15,213 bases of DNA from an uncultured Prevotella sp. (GTDB taxonomy: Bacteria; Bacteroidota; Bacteroidia; Bacteroidales; Bacteroidaceae). The stretch covers positions 1 to 15,213 of the forward strand of contig CAAGLS010000038.1 in NCBI GenBank assembly GCA_900770845.1, given 5' to 3'. Within the stretch, counting starts at the first letter, position 1, and each line of letters starts with the position of its first letter. Positions 7,479 to 13,191 of the stretch are shown piece after piece. The translations under genes and the position numbers were made by a program. Below the pieces are notes generated by a model. It had not been told where the DNA came from and did not search any database. It saw only the letters and a list, made by a program, of their open reading frames with translations.

Positions 7479-8231
7479 ATGATCAGAACATTAGCAATCG
7501 ACGATGAGCCCCTGGCTCTGCAGCAGCTCGCTGCCTACATCAAGAAAATATCCTTCCTTGAGCTCGTGGCCGAATGCCACAGCGCCATGGAGGCCAAGAA
7601 GATTCTCGAAGAGGAGATGATAGACTGCATCTTCTGCGACATCAACATGCCCGACCTCGACGGCATGAGCTTCGTGAAGGGACTGGCGGCCCCACCCGCC
7701 GTGGTGTTCACCACCGCCTACAGCGAGTATGCCGTCGAGGGCTACAAGGTGGACGCCGTCGACTATCTGCTCAAGCCCTACTCATTCGACGAGTTCCGCC
7801 ACGCCGCCGAGAAAGTGCAGCGCATCCTGACTCCCTCATCACGGCCCGACGACAACGCCTCGGCCACGGCCACCAACCTGACAGGCACCGCGCCACAAGG
7901 CACCCAGTCGCTCTTCATCAAGACCGACGGACGAATCGTGAAGATTCTTGTCAAGGACATCCGCTACGTGGAGGGCATGAGCGAGTATCTCAAGATTCAC
8001 CTCGCCTCGCAGCCCCGCCCCATCGTCACGCTCCTGAGCATGAAGAAGCTCGAAGACCGACTGCCCTCCAACTTCATGCGCATCCACCGCTCGTACATCA
8101 TCAACTTGGATGAGATACAGGAAGTGAACAAAAACCGCGTCATCCTCGACGAGAACACCTATCTGCCCATCGGCGACCTCTACAAGGAGTCGTTCACCAA
8201 CTACATCAACTCCCGATTCCTCGGCAAATGA
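7479..8231 (+). CDS. LytTR-family response regulator
   Basis: A 250-residue cytoplasmic response regulator. Its receiver domain (about 1-118) has the acidic pair D8-D9, the phospho-acceptor D54 (FCDINMPDLDG), T79 in the switch position and K99 in YLLKP. A Ser/Ala/Thr-rich linker (about 118-143) leads to a LytTR DNA-binding domain (about 145-245), recognisable by VKDIRYVEGMSEYLKIHL and the RIHRSYIINLDEI segment. It lies three bases behind the LytS-type kinase, its likely partner, on the same transcript. LytTR proteins usually bind paired direct repeats near promoters; I see no clear target in this window. The stop at 8229-8231 is followed by a repeat-rich gap. Confidence 0.93.
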   Translation: MIRTLAIDDEPLALQQLAAYIKKISFLELVAECHSAMEAKKILEEEMIDCIFCDINMPDLDGMSFVKGLAAPPAVVFTTAYSEYAVEGYKVDAVDYLLKPYSFDEFRHAAEKVQRILTPSSRPDDNASATATNLTGTAPQGTQSLFIKTDGRIVKILVKDIRYVEGMSEYLKIHLASQPRPIVTLLSMKKLEDRLPSNFMRIHRSYIINLDEIQEVNKNRVILDENTYLPIGDLYKESFTNYINSRFLGK

Positions 8232-8433
8232 CGGCCCGCCCGACCATTCCTGTGCTTTTAACCAAAACCAAGAAACCCATGTGCCAGCGTCAAGAGCCAA
8301 AGCCCTTTGCCGCTTGCGGGAGTGGCGGTGTGATGGGAAGCCCCACTACGTGCCTCGAAGACACACGGTGGCGCGCAGTGCGCATATCCATATCCCGCAA
8401 AGACCGCAAAGAGACACAAAGACCCACCCCTAA

Positions 8434-8455
8434 CCCCTCCCTCCGAAGGGAGGGG
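8434..8455. repeat. CCCCTCCCT/AGGGAGGGG palindrome
   Basis: CCCCTCCCT (8434-8442), the loop CCGA, then AGGGAGGGG (8447-8455) form a perfect nine-base stem. The surrounding text, translated as TPNPSLRREG, is a familiar dispersed repeat of Bacteroidetes genomes. No T-run follows, so it is not a classical terminator. Confidence 0.65.
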
Positions 8456-8477
8456 AATAAATAGTTTTGAAGAGGGC

Positions 8478-8565
8478 GCGTGCATCCGCTTGCAGGGACA
8501 CGAAAGCGTGCATCCGCTTGCAGGGGCCGTGCCTCGTGCCGGCCCTAAAACAATGTTCGACCGCT
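8478..8565 (+). repeat. Left repeat block: two 28-base tandem units plus inverted-repeat arm
   Basis: The 20 bases GCGTGCATCCGCTTGCAGGG occur at 8478-8497 and again at 8506-8525 (period 28). The block from 8510 to 8565 is found inverted at 13192-13246 with a single one-base difference (an extra C at 8552 on this strand). Within it, 8510-8550 and 13206-13246 are exact reverse complements. The two arms enclose the AT-rich island. Confidence 0.85.
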
Positions 8566-8759
8566 GTCTTATCGTCGGCGCGACAAACAGCCTCAGAGAG
8601 GCTGAATCATGCTTAACCCTGCCGGTTAGAGGCGAAACCTCTCACAAGCCATCACCCCGCAAACGGCAAATCCTCCTCCGTCGGATGCTGACGCTGACAC
8701 AAAGGAAAACCTCTAAAACAGGCTGGAGACAATCCGCGGTTTCCTCTATGCCCTTCAGA

Positions 8760-9230
8760 ATGAACAACACCCACTGCTCCCATTCTTTCGCATTGTTAGA
8801 CGACGAACGCTATGAAAAGAGTCTGTTCGATGGACAGCAGTTAGAGATATATGTCAATGATTTCACGTTCAGGGTTTCAAACAGAGACAAAACCATCTAT
8901 GAGGAATATGTCCCATTGGACTCTACAATAGAAAGTCAGTTTGCTAAAGACTGCGAAACCAGTGAACAAGTAAAGTTTTACTTTAAACTGCCAGATTGGT
9001 TCAAAATTCCGACTCCTATTGATAATTACAATCCAGATTGGGCTGTAGTATTTGATGGTGATACGCGCATTTACTTTGTAGCAGAGACAAAAGACACAGG
9101 TACAGATAAGGTTGATATCAATAGACTTCGTCCACTGGAGCAAGACAAAATCTACTGTGGTAAGAAATGCTTTGAGGTACTGAAAGGCGTTAGTTATGTT
9201 GTCGTCAACAGGGTTAGCCAATTGGCATAA
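8760..9230 (+). pseudogene. C-terminal remnant of a type III restriction endonuclease (Res)
   Basis: The last roughly 150 residues of this frame match the end of type III restriction subunits. A DSTIESQFAKDCET helix is followed by KFYFKLPDWFKIPTPI, YNPDWAVVFDGD and YFVAETKDTG, then an RPLEQDKIYCGKKCFEVL helix. PDW...ETK is the PD-(D/E)XK nuclease core. A full Res has a large helicase domain and about 900-1000 residues; none of that, nor a Mod methyltransferase, is present. The frame stays open upstream to 8490, but that part is repeat-derived and unlike Res. I therefore place the break near 8760-8790, using the ATG at 8760 only as a nominal start. It could be an expressed solo nuclease domain, but no promoter is visible. 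It ends at the TAA at 9228-9230 and is AT-rich like the island genes. Confidence 0.8.
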
Positions 9231-9250
9231 TAAACACCATAAAAAAAAAC

Positions 9251-9323
9251 GGGAAAAAAATTCCCACAATTCAAAAATATTATGTATCTTTGTACTTGCT
9301 TTTAAAAGTCCCACAAAATGGGA
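9251..9323 (+). promoter_or_regulatory. Promoter with paired operator-like sites for the XRE/ImmA gene
   Basis: TATCTTTG at 9285-9292 is a perfect -7 box; the -33 region (TTCC at 9261-9264, 20-base spacer) is poor. Two small palindromes bracket it: GGGAA-AAAAA-TTCCC at 9251-9265, on the -33 region, and TCCCA-CAAAA-TGGGA at 9309-9323, across the ATG at 9318. Both have five-base arms and five-base spacers with related TCCC cores. This fits self-repression by the HTH protein encoded just downstream. Confidence 0.6.
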
Positions 9324-10424
9324 ACAAATAAAATGACGACCAGGAGCAAAAAAATACAGGCTTCTCCCGTAGGAATTCAGCTTAAAGCAGAATTGAAGAA
9401 ACGGGGCGTTTCGCAAAAGGATTTTGCGGAACAGCTTGGTATGAGTCCTTCCCATTTGAGTGATATAGTACGCGGAAATCGGCCGTTGTCTCTCAAGACG
9501 GCAATAATCTTTCAAAATCTTTTGGGTATCCCTGCTAAAGAGTGGATGGACTTGCAGATAAGTCATAAACTTGAGGGGAATTCTGACGATAATAGTGAGG
9601 GCTTTCGGGATGCCGAAGAAATTGCTGCTTATGACCAGATTATATCTGTCAAGATTCTACTGAAGAAAGCCAATATAAGTGCTAAAGGAAATAGAGAATG
9701 TCTGGATGTACTTAGGCATACTTATCAATTACCTTCACCCAGGAAGTTAAAGAACGAGTCAGAAATGTTGAAGAACGGCTTTTTCAGAAAGTCTACAAAG
9801 ACTGGCCTTGATGAACGTATGATTGCAACATGGGTTGTTCTCGCAAGAAGTTCTGTTAGAGAGCAAAAGTTGCACACTCAATTTGAAGATAACACATTGT
9901 CAGAATTGGCCGGGCTCTTATCCCATGTTTTCAACAGTAATAGTAACACTATTATTCGCACTCATGACGTGCTTGCAAAATACGGGATTAAATTCTCTGT
10001 TGTAGAGAGGCTTGACCACGCATCAATCGACGGATATTCATTTATTGATGGCGGCACACCTGCAATTGTAATAACCAAACGCTATGACAGAATTGACAAT
10101 TTTGCTTTTTCAGTGTTGCATGAAGCATATCACGTATATAAACATTTAAATGACAAACGCCATCAGATGATTAGTATTGTTGATTATGATGCTGAGAGTG
10201 CAGAAGAAAAAGAAGCAAATGATTTTGCCTCAAGAACACTTGTCAATCCAGACCTTTGGTCTGATGCACCAACTGTGCAGTTAAACAAGCCATGGATTAT
10301 TCAGAAAAGATACTCCTCATGGGCAGAGGATCATCACCTGAATAAATGGATTGTGTTAGGGCAAATCTCACACATAACGGGAATGTATAAGTTCAAATCG
10401 GATGATTCCCGAAAAATACATTAA
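9318..10424 (+). CDS. XRE/HigA-like regulator fused to an ImmA/IrrE-type zinc peptidase
   Basis: A 368-residue two-domain protein. Residues about 19-78 form an XRE helix-turn-helix of the HigA/VapI type (VSQKDFAEQLGMSPSHLSDIVRG followed by a LLGIPAKEWMDLQ segment). A middle helical region leads to an ImmA/IrrE-like metallopeptidase domain with H268-E269-x-x-H272 (VLHEAYHVYKH) and a likely third zinc ligand E299 (EKEANDFA). In phage and ICE systems such peptidases cleave a repressor or act as a damage-triggered switch. Here repressor and peptidase are one chain, as in the HigA-like long antitoxins. No HigB/RelE-type toxin lies upstream, where the Res remnant sits, or downstream. An ATG at 9333 is an alternative start; 9318 overlaps the downstream operator-like site. 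Confidence 0.85.
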   Translation: MGTNKMTTRSKKIQASPVGIQLKAELKKRGVSQKDFAEQLGMSPSHLSDIVRGNRPLSLKTAIIFQNLLGIPAKEWMDLQISHKLEGNSDDNSEGFRDAEEIAAYDQIISVKILLKKANISAKGNRECLDVLRHTYQLPSPRKLKNESEMLKNGFFRKSTKTGLDERMIATWVVLARSSVREQKLHTQFEDNTLSELAGLLSHVFNSNSNTIIRTHDVLAKYGIKFSVVERLDHASIDGYSFIDGGTPAIVITKRYDRIDNFAFSVLHEAYHVYKHLNDKRHQMISIVDYDAESAEEKEANDFASRTLVNPDLWSDAPTVQLNKPWIIQKRYSSWAEDHHLNKWIVLGQISHITGMYKFKSDDSRKIH

Positions 10425-10425
10425 A

Positions 10426-10449
10426 GAAAGGAGAAGTATGAAAGGATAG
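10426..10449 (+). other. Ribosome binding site with a four-codon abortive ORF
   Basis: AAAGGAG (10426-10432) and the ATG at 10438 form one of the best translation-start contexts in the window. The frame stops after three codons (ATG AAA GGA TAG, 10438-10449). It directly follows the XRE/ImmA gene, where a second gene of the unit might be expected. It may be the stump of a lost partner gene cut off where the small-RNA terminator begins. This is an inference from context. Confidence 0.35.
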
Positions 10450-10460
10450 CAATTATAAAT

Positions 10461-10494
10461 AAAAAAAGCCCCGGACATTTGGCGATGGCGGGGC
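10461..10494 (-). terminator. Intrinsic terminator of the small RNA
   Basis: On the minus strand, GCCCCG (10494-10489) pairs with CGGGGC (10473-10468), with an inner CAT/ATG stem in the loop, followed immediately by seven T residues (10467-10461). On the plus strand there is no T-run after the stem, so it acts for leftward transcription. Confidence 0.85.
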
Positions 10495-10558
10495 GGTAGA
10501 GGTCTCGTATTTGGGCAGTGAGACTTCGTGCAAATTTATCTGACGGGAACAAATTTGC
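10461..10558 (-). ncRNA. Predicted small structured RNA, about 98 nt
   Basis: A consensus promoter on the minus strand (10594 to 10563) would start a transcript near 10558. That transcript would end at the intrinsic terminator at 10494-10461. Reading the minus strand there are three hairpins in a row. The first has perfect eight-base arms GCAAATTT/AAATTTGC (10558-10551 and 10537-10530), the second has arms GTCTC/GAGAC (10524-10520 and 10506-10502), and the third is the terminator. No ORF of useful length is visible in it. It points towards the 3' end of the XRE/ImmA gene and is divergent to the DUF4417 operon. I do not recognise a known RNA family. It could regulate either neighbour or be a general small RNA. 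Confidence 0.7.
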
Positions 10559-10585
10559 TTTGCAAAGATATGGAAAATATCTTGG
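10554..10585 (+). promoter_or_regulatory. Candidate rightward promoter of the DUF4417 operon
   Basis: TTTG at 10554-10557, exactly 20 bases, then TATCTTGG at 10578-10585 (one mismatch to TAnnTTTG) give a plausible rightward promoter that overlaps the leftward one. The leader to the ATG at 10650 would be nearly 60 bases. It contains a small palindrome ACATT-TAT-AATGT (10622-10634) that could be an operator. Confidence 0.45.
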
Positions 10586-10594
10586 AGAAGCAAA
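10563..10594 (-). promoter_or_regulatory. Leftward promoter of the small RNA
   Basis: On the minus strand TTTG (10594-10591), exactly 20 bases, then TATCTTTG (10570-10563) match the Bacteroidetes consensus perfectly. A perfect inverted repeat AAGATAT-GGAAA-ATATCTT (10565-10583) lies across the -7 box and also forms the core of the overlapping rightward promoter. Confidence 0.8.
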
Positions 10595-10649
10595 CTTATA
10601 TCCTAAAATCTGCCCATATTAACATTTATAATGTCAAAAATATATAAAT

Positions 10650-11381
10650 ATGGCAACAGAAAGATTAATGTTCTCAAAAAAGGACATGTATCTTGTTGAG
10701 CATAATTCAAAAGGCAGATTCTGGGGACTTGCAATGTTACCAATCCGTCAAAGGCGCAAAAAGATACATGAAAACATGCATCTGATGGAAGGTATAACAT
10801 TCACGCAAAGCCTCCATTATCCACAGATGGCCCCATTTATAGGACCAACTGATTTCTTAAATGTCTCATATAAGGATCGAGCTAAGCATGACGGTAAGAA
10901 CGAAGCGTTGCACTTCTTCCTAAATGATAGCGAATTTCGAGATGCTGTGTGGTGTAATCTTGAGTACACCACGTACTCCATCAGTAAGTTCGACTATCTC
11001 TACACGCCGGACTTCTCTTTATGGCGCGACCTCCCTACAGATTTCTATAATAGAGAGAATGTTTACCGCACACGTTTCGTTGGTGCTTATTGGCAAACAT
11101 GTGGCTTCAACGTTATACCTACAGCAAGTTGGGGAGACTTGGCGTCGTTTTCATATTGTTTTGAAGGTTTACCGATGCACAGTGTCATTGCTGTAAGTGG
11201 GATGGGTAAAAATAAGAGCGTGGATGCATTTAATCGTTGGTGCTATGGGCTTCGTCGTTTAGAGGAGGCAAAGTCGCCTATTCTGATAATTGTGTATGGT
11301 GAAGAAGTGGAAGTACAGGGACTCCACACTCCAACGAAGTTCATTCCCTGTTTTATACAAAATAGACTGAGAAAGTTATGA
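10650..11381 (+). CDS. DUF4417 domain protein, first gene of the island operon
   Basis: A 243-residue protein. The central part matches DUF4417. A FDYLYTPDFSLWRDLP segment (about 114-129) is followed by NVYRTRFVGAYWQTCGFNVIPTASWGD (137-163). Then come a CFEGLP segment (170-175), a small hydrophobic strand ending in V-S-G-M-G (176-186), a helix with W-C-Y-G-L-R-R-L, and the strand ILIIVYGEEV (211-220). This alternation suggests an alpha/beta fold. DUF4417 genes are frequent on phages, plasmids and integrative elements, and their activity is not established. The N-terminal 110 residues are extra and unassigned. The gene starts the five-gene operon and overlaps the next gene by ATGA (11378-11381). 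It is AT-rich, with no Shine-Dalgarno sequence ahead of the ATG. Confidence 0.82.
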   Translation: MATERLMFSKKDMYLVEHNSKGRFWGLAMLPIRQRRKKIHENMHLMEGITFTQSLHYPQMAPFIGPTDFLNVSYKDRAKHDGKNEALHFFLNDSEFRDAVWCNLEYTTYSISKFDYLYTPDFSLWRDLPTDFYNRENVYRTRFVGAYWQTCGFNVIPTASWGDLASFSYCFEGLPMHSVIAVSGMGKNKSVDAFNRWCYGLRRLEEAKSPILIIVYGEEVEVQGLHTPTKFIPCFIQNRLRKL

Positions 11382-11791
11382 AAATTGTTGTAAAGCATAA
11401 ACTATGGGAAAAAGATGCTGCATTGTTTTCATCAATGAAAGGAAAATACCGATCAGTGAACGAGGAGAACTTCTTCAAGAACATGCAGTACAAACAAGAG
11501 TATGAGCCCACTGCACTGAATGATCTCATTGTGTCAGAGTACGAGAATAAGGACGAAATATACATTGTACGTATGTATAATGAAGAATATGTCGTTGGAC
11601 ATGGCATTGATTCCAATGGTGCGCAAGAAGAGCACGTTATGTGCCTTAGTGATGCATTGACCCTCAACCTAAAGATGCTCGGCTACTTAGAGAGAGACCT
11701 CACGCTGTGGGAATGGTTACGCGAATGTGACTATTCCGTAGTAAATTATGAACGTAATTACGATTTGTTGCAAAATGGGAAACGGAGCTGA
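11378..11791 (+). CDS. Unrecognised 137-residue protein, second gene of the island operon
   Basis: I do not recognise this family. The product is soluble, with no signal peptide or membrane segment. A Lys-rich N-terminal third (strand MKIVVKHKLW, then a helix) is followed by an acidic middle (EYENKDEIYIVRMYNEEYVVGHGID, about 54-78) that looks like a beta hairpin. A helical C-terminal third (LSDALTLNLKMLGYLERDLTLWEWL) completes it. The start overlaps the DUF4417 stop by four bases and the end overlaps the third gene by 17, so it is firmly part of the operon. Its size and acidic core would suit an immunity or accessory protein, but nothing in the sequence proves that. Confidence 0.75.
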   Translation: MKIVVKHKLWEKDAALFSSMKGKYRSVNEENFFKNMQYKQEYEPTALNDLIVSEYENKDEIYIVRMYNEEYVVGHGIDSNGAQEEHVMCLSDALTLNLKMLGYLERDLTLWEWLRECDYSVVNYERNYDLLQNGKRS

Positions 11792-12221
11792 TTTTTTCTC
11801 ACGTGATGAGAAAGGGAGACGTTCAGAGTATGTTTCCTTAGAGCCTGCAAGAACTGTTAATGGCGTAAAAGGTCACTTAATCAAGAAAGTTGGCGACAAA
11901 GAAACTCATACTAATCTTCCCTATTACTCGAACACATCCGATGTATACTTTCGGAAGAACGCTAATGGAGTATGCCAAGCTCGTGTCTATGTTGGGCAGA
12001 AAATGTTTCTTGATTTCGATTGGAGCCATAAACACATAAACTCTGATGGCAAGAAGTTCGATAGAGGTGTCGTACATGTTCAAATGTGGAAGCAGAATAA
12101 GGATGGGACATTTACCCGGCTGAGCAACAATGCTAGGTATATGAACAATCTTGAGATGTCCAAATATGGAGGCTTGCTCAAGAGCTTTTGTCCAGAAGTA
12201 AAATTTAGGAAGGGCAAATGA
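11775..12221 (+). CDS. Unrecognised 148-residue protein with Asp/His cluster, third operon gene
   Basis: I take the ATG at 11775 (MGNGADFF...) because it gives a 17-base overlap with the previous gene; a frame opening at 11748 would overlap more. The basic, aromatic-rich product has no signal peptide. The central LDFDWSHKH (79-87: D80, D82, H85, H87) followed by FDRGVVHVQMW (95-105: D96, H101) resembles the clustered Asp/His motifs of secreted polymorphic-toxin nuclease tips. That likeness is by eye and weak. A Lys/Arg-rich tail ends the protein. Its end overlaps the 42-residue ORF by ATGA. If it is a toxin, the flanking small genes would be the immunity candidates. If not, a phage-type structural or accessory role is equally open. 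Confidence 0.75.
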   Translation: MGNGADFFSRDEKGRRSEYVSLEPARTVNGVKGHLIKKVGDKETHTNLPYYSNTSDVYFRKNANGVCQARVYVGQKMFLDFDWSHKHINSDGKKFDRGVVHVQMWKQNKDGTFTRLSNNARYMNNLEMSKYGGLLKSFCPEVKFRKGK

Positions 12222-12346
12222 CAGAGAGAAGCCACAAAGGCCTTGGCGCTCATTACCACCACTGGAAAGATGGACGGCCTATTGATAGTTGCCCTCTAAC
12301 TCCACAACTGCAGAAATTATTAGACAACGCTTTAAATTGTAAATAA
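12218..12346 (+). CDS. Small 42-residue protein, fourth operon gene
   Basis: The start ATG overlaps the preceding stop (ATGA at 12218-12221) and the TAA at 12344-12346 is one base before the next ATG at 12348. It therefore exactly fills the space between two operon genes. Such tiling is hard to obtain by chance and is the main evidence that it is translated. The product has a His-rich core GAHYHHWKDGRPID (about residues 10-23), reminiscent of the H-x-H-x-W endings of polymorphic toxins, and a helical tail PQLQKLLDNAL. It could also be a trimmed fragment of a larger domain. I know of no family for it. Confidence 0.6.
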   Translation: MTERSHKGLGAHYHHWKDGRPIDSCPLTPQLQKLLDNALNCK

Positions 12347-12347
12347 T

Positions 12348-12695
12348 ATGGCAAAGAATGATTATATTAGAAAAGATTTGGCAGGCCACTGGTTCAATGC
12401 CAAGTACCCCCCAGACTTCAAGGCAAATGGGAGCAAGTATGATGGTTACAAGACAGGAAACGAAGAAGTACTCTTCTACGATTTCGCAGTCCTGGGCTAT
12501 GACATAGCTTTCTCTTATAAGGGCAAGCGTTATTACTTCATGTCAGACCCAGAGTATGTTGCACTCACAGACGAAAGTTTCACAAAAGAATATCAACGCT
12601 TTGATAATGGTAATGCAGCTTTGGAACAGTTTCTAATAGATGGGAAGCCAATTGTAAAGTTGGTTAGTCTGTTGGAAGATGTGGAGCCTTATTAG
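12348..12695 (+). CDS. Unrecognised 115-residue acidic protein, last operon gene
   Basis: I cannot name this family. The protein is soluble and without signal peptide. A basic start (MAKNDYIRKDLAGHW) is followed by strand-rich aromatic sequence (EEVLFYDFAVLGYDIAFSYKGKRYYFMS, about 39-67). An acidic helical end (NAALEQFLIDG, then LVSLLEDVEPY) closes it. The size, acidity and last place in the operon suit an immunity-type protein, but this is inference. It begins one base after the stop of the 42-residue ORF and ends 34 bases before a strong hairpin terminator, so it closes the operon. Confidence 0.75.
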   Translation: MAKNDYIRKDLAGHWFNAKYPPDFKANGSKYDGYKTGNEEVLFYDFAVLGYDIAFSYKGKRYYFMSDPEYVALTDESFTKEYQRFDNGNAALEQFLIDGKPIVKLVSLLEDVEPY

Positions 12696-12728
12696 ACTCT
12701 ATTGGGAAGTTGTACTAAAGCTACTGTA

Positions 12729-12775
12729 GGCAAATATTCTGAGAATTGTTCTTAGAATATTTGCCGCTTTTGTCT
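12729..12775 (+). terminator. Strong intrinsic terminator closing the island operon
   Basis: GGCAAATATTCT (12729-12740) and AGAATATTTGCC (12754-12765) are exact reverse complements. Between them AGAA/TTCT continues the stem through a G-T pair to a three-base loop, about 17 pairs in all. GCTTTTGTCTT follows. The stem is 34 bases after the last stop codon. Confidence 0.85.
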
Positions 12776-12830
12776 TACTTGTTTGTAGATGTTCCAAATA
12801 AGTTTTGCTTCTATATAACCAATCAGTTAT

Positions 12831-12890
12831 GTAGGAGATGCGCCGTCCCCACCGCACATTCTTGCACGGCGGGGACGACGTGCCTCCTGC
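12831..12890. repeat. Long GC-rich palindromic repeat (copy 2, inverted)
   Basis: The left arm GTAGGAGATGCGCCGTCCCC (12831-12850) and right arm (12865-12890, containing GGCGGGGACG and GCCTCCTGC) pair imperfectly. Read on the minus strand it aligns with the palindrome at 6114-6197, including the flanking TTTGC-GC-(A)CAAG before the arm. That flank again carries a TAnnTTTG box (TACTTTTG, 12908-12901 on the minus strand). It lacks the internal 25-base duplication of copy 1. A minus-strand frame through it (12699-12935) is repeat-derived, not a gene. Confidence 0.75.
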
Positions 12891-12959
12891 TTGTTGGCAG
12901 CAAAAGTAGGACAGGGTGGTGAACAATCGTGGCACAGGTCATGCTTTTTGGAAAAAAGC

Positions 12960-12977
12960 AAAGGCTGCGCCTTTTTT
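12960..12977 (+). terminator. Small AAAGG/CCTTT hairpin with T-run
   Basis: AAAGG (12960-12964), the loop CTGCG, CCTTT (12970-12974) and three more T residues make a short terminator-like hairpin. No gene ends nearby, so it may be part of a dispersed repeat. Confidence 0.35.
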
Positions 12978-13002
12978 CATTCTCACTTATTGGCTATCTT
13001 TG
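12972..13002 (+). promoter_or_regulatory. Possible orphan promoter
   Basis: TATCTTTG at 12995-13002 is a perfect -7 box with a weak -33 (TTTT at 12972-12975, 19-base spacer). Downstream there is only a six-codon ORF from the ATG at 13138 and a TTG-initiated frame (13160) that runs into the repeat block at 13192. Bases 12891-13191 otherwise hold nothing I can identify. It may be the promoter of a deleted gene or of an unrecognised RNA. Confidence 0.4.
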
Positions 13003-13191
13003 CGAACACCAATTAAAAGTCATAGCTGCACAAAGCCATATTCGTGACAGCTGACCAAACAGAACGGCCAACACAATCTACCCGTCAAGTGGACGACGGT
13101 GGCAGATCTCACAAGAACCAAACTCAAACATATATATATGGCCAGTTCTATAAATTAGATTGAGAAAATTAGACGATGCGGATGAGTGGAA

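Larger units (their letters stand above)
8232..8759. other. Repeat-rich intergenic region
   Basis: About 530 bases without a gene I can support. Open frames here (8228-8464 and the extension 8490-8759) translate to low-complexity text generated by repeats. The region contains a short direct repeat CGCAAAGA (about 8397-8412), the hairpin at 8434-8455, the tandem repeat units at 8478-8525 and the inverted-repeat arm at 8510-8565. Small hairpins also lie at about 8590-8604 (AGCCTC/GAGGCT) and 8629-8642 (AGAGG/CCTCT). I see no transcription terminator for the two-component operon. Confidence 0.6.

Noticed and set aside
8228..8464. 78-residue frame starting on the LytTR regulator stop
   Set aside because: Despite the ATGA overlap, the product is made of dispersed repeat sequence (TPNPSLRREG) and has no protein-like pattern.
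8478..8525. Two-unit direct repeat considered as a minimal CRISPR array
   Set aside because: The period of 28 leaves only 8 bases between repeats, there are no cas genes, and related units are dispersed in the window.
8610..8650. Small hairpins near GGTTAGAGGCGAAACCTCTC considered as a tRNA-like element
   Set aside because: No acceptor stem, no T-loop consensus and no proper anticodon arm could be formed.
8490..8759. N-terminal extension of the Res-like frame
   Set aside because: It begins at a TTG inside the tandem repeat and its translation does not resemble Res; I read it as fortuitous open frame.
12699..12935. 78-residue minus-strand frame downstream of the island operon
   Set aside because: It runs through the operon terminator and the palindromic repeat, and part of it (an SPPC-x-x-VR segment) is the translated repeat also seen at about 6120.
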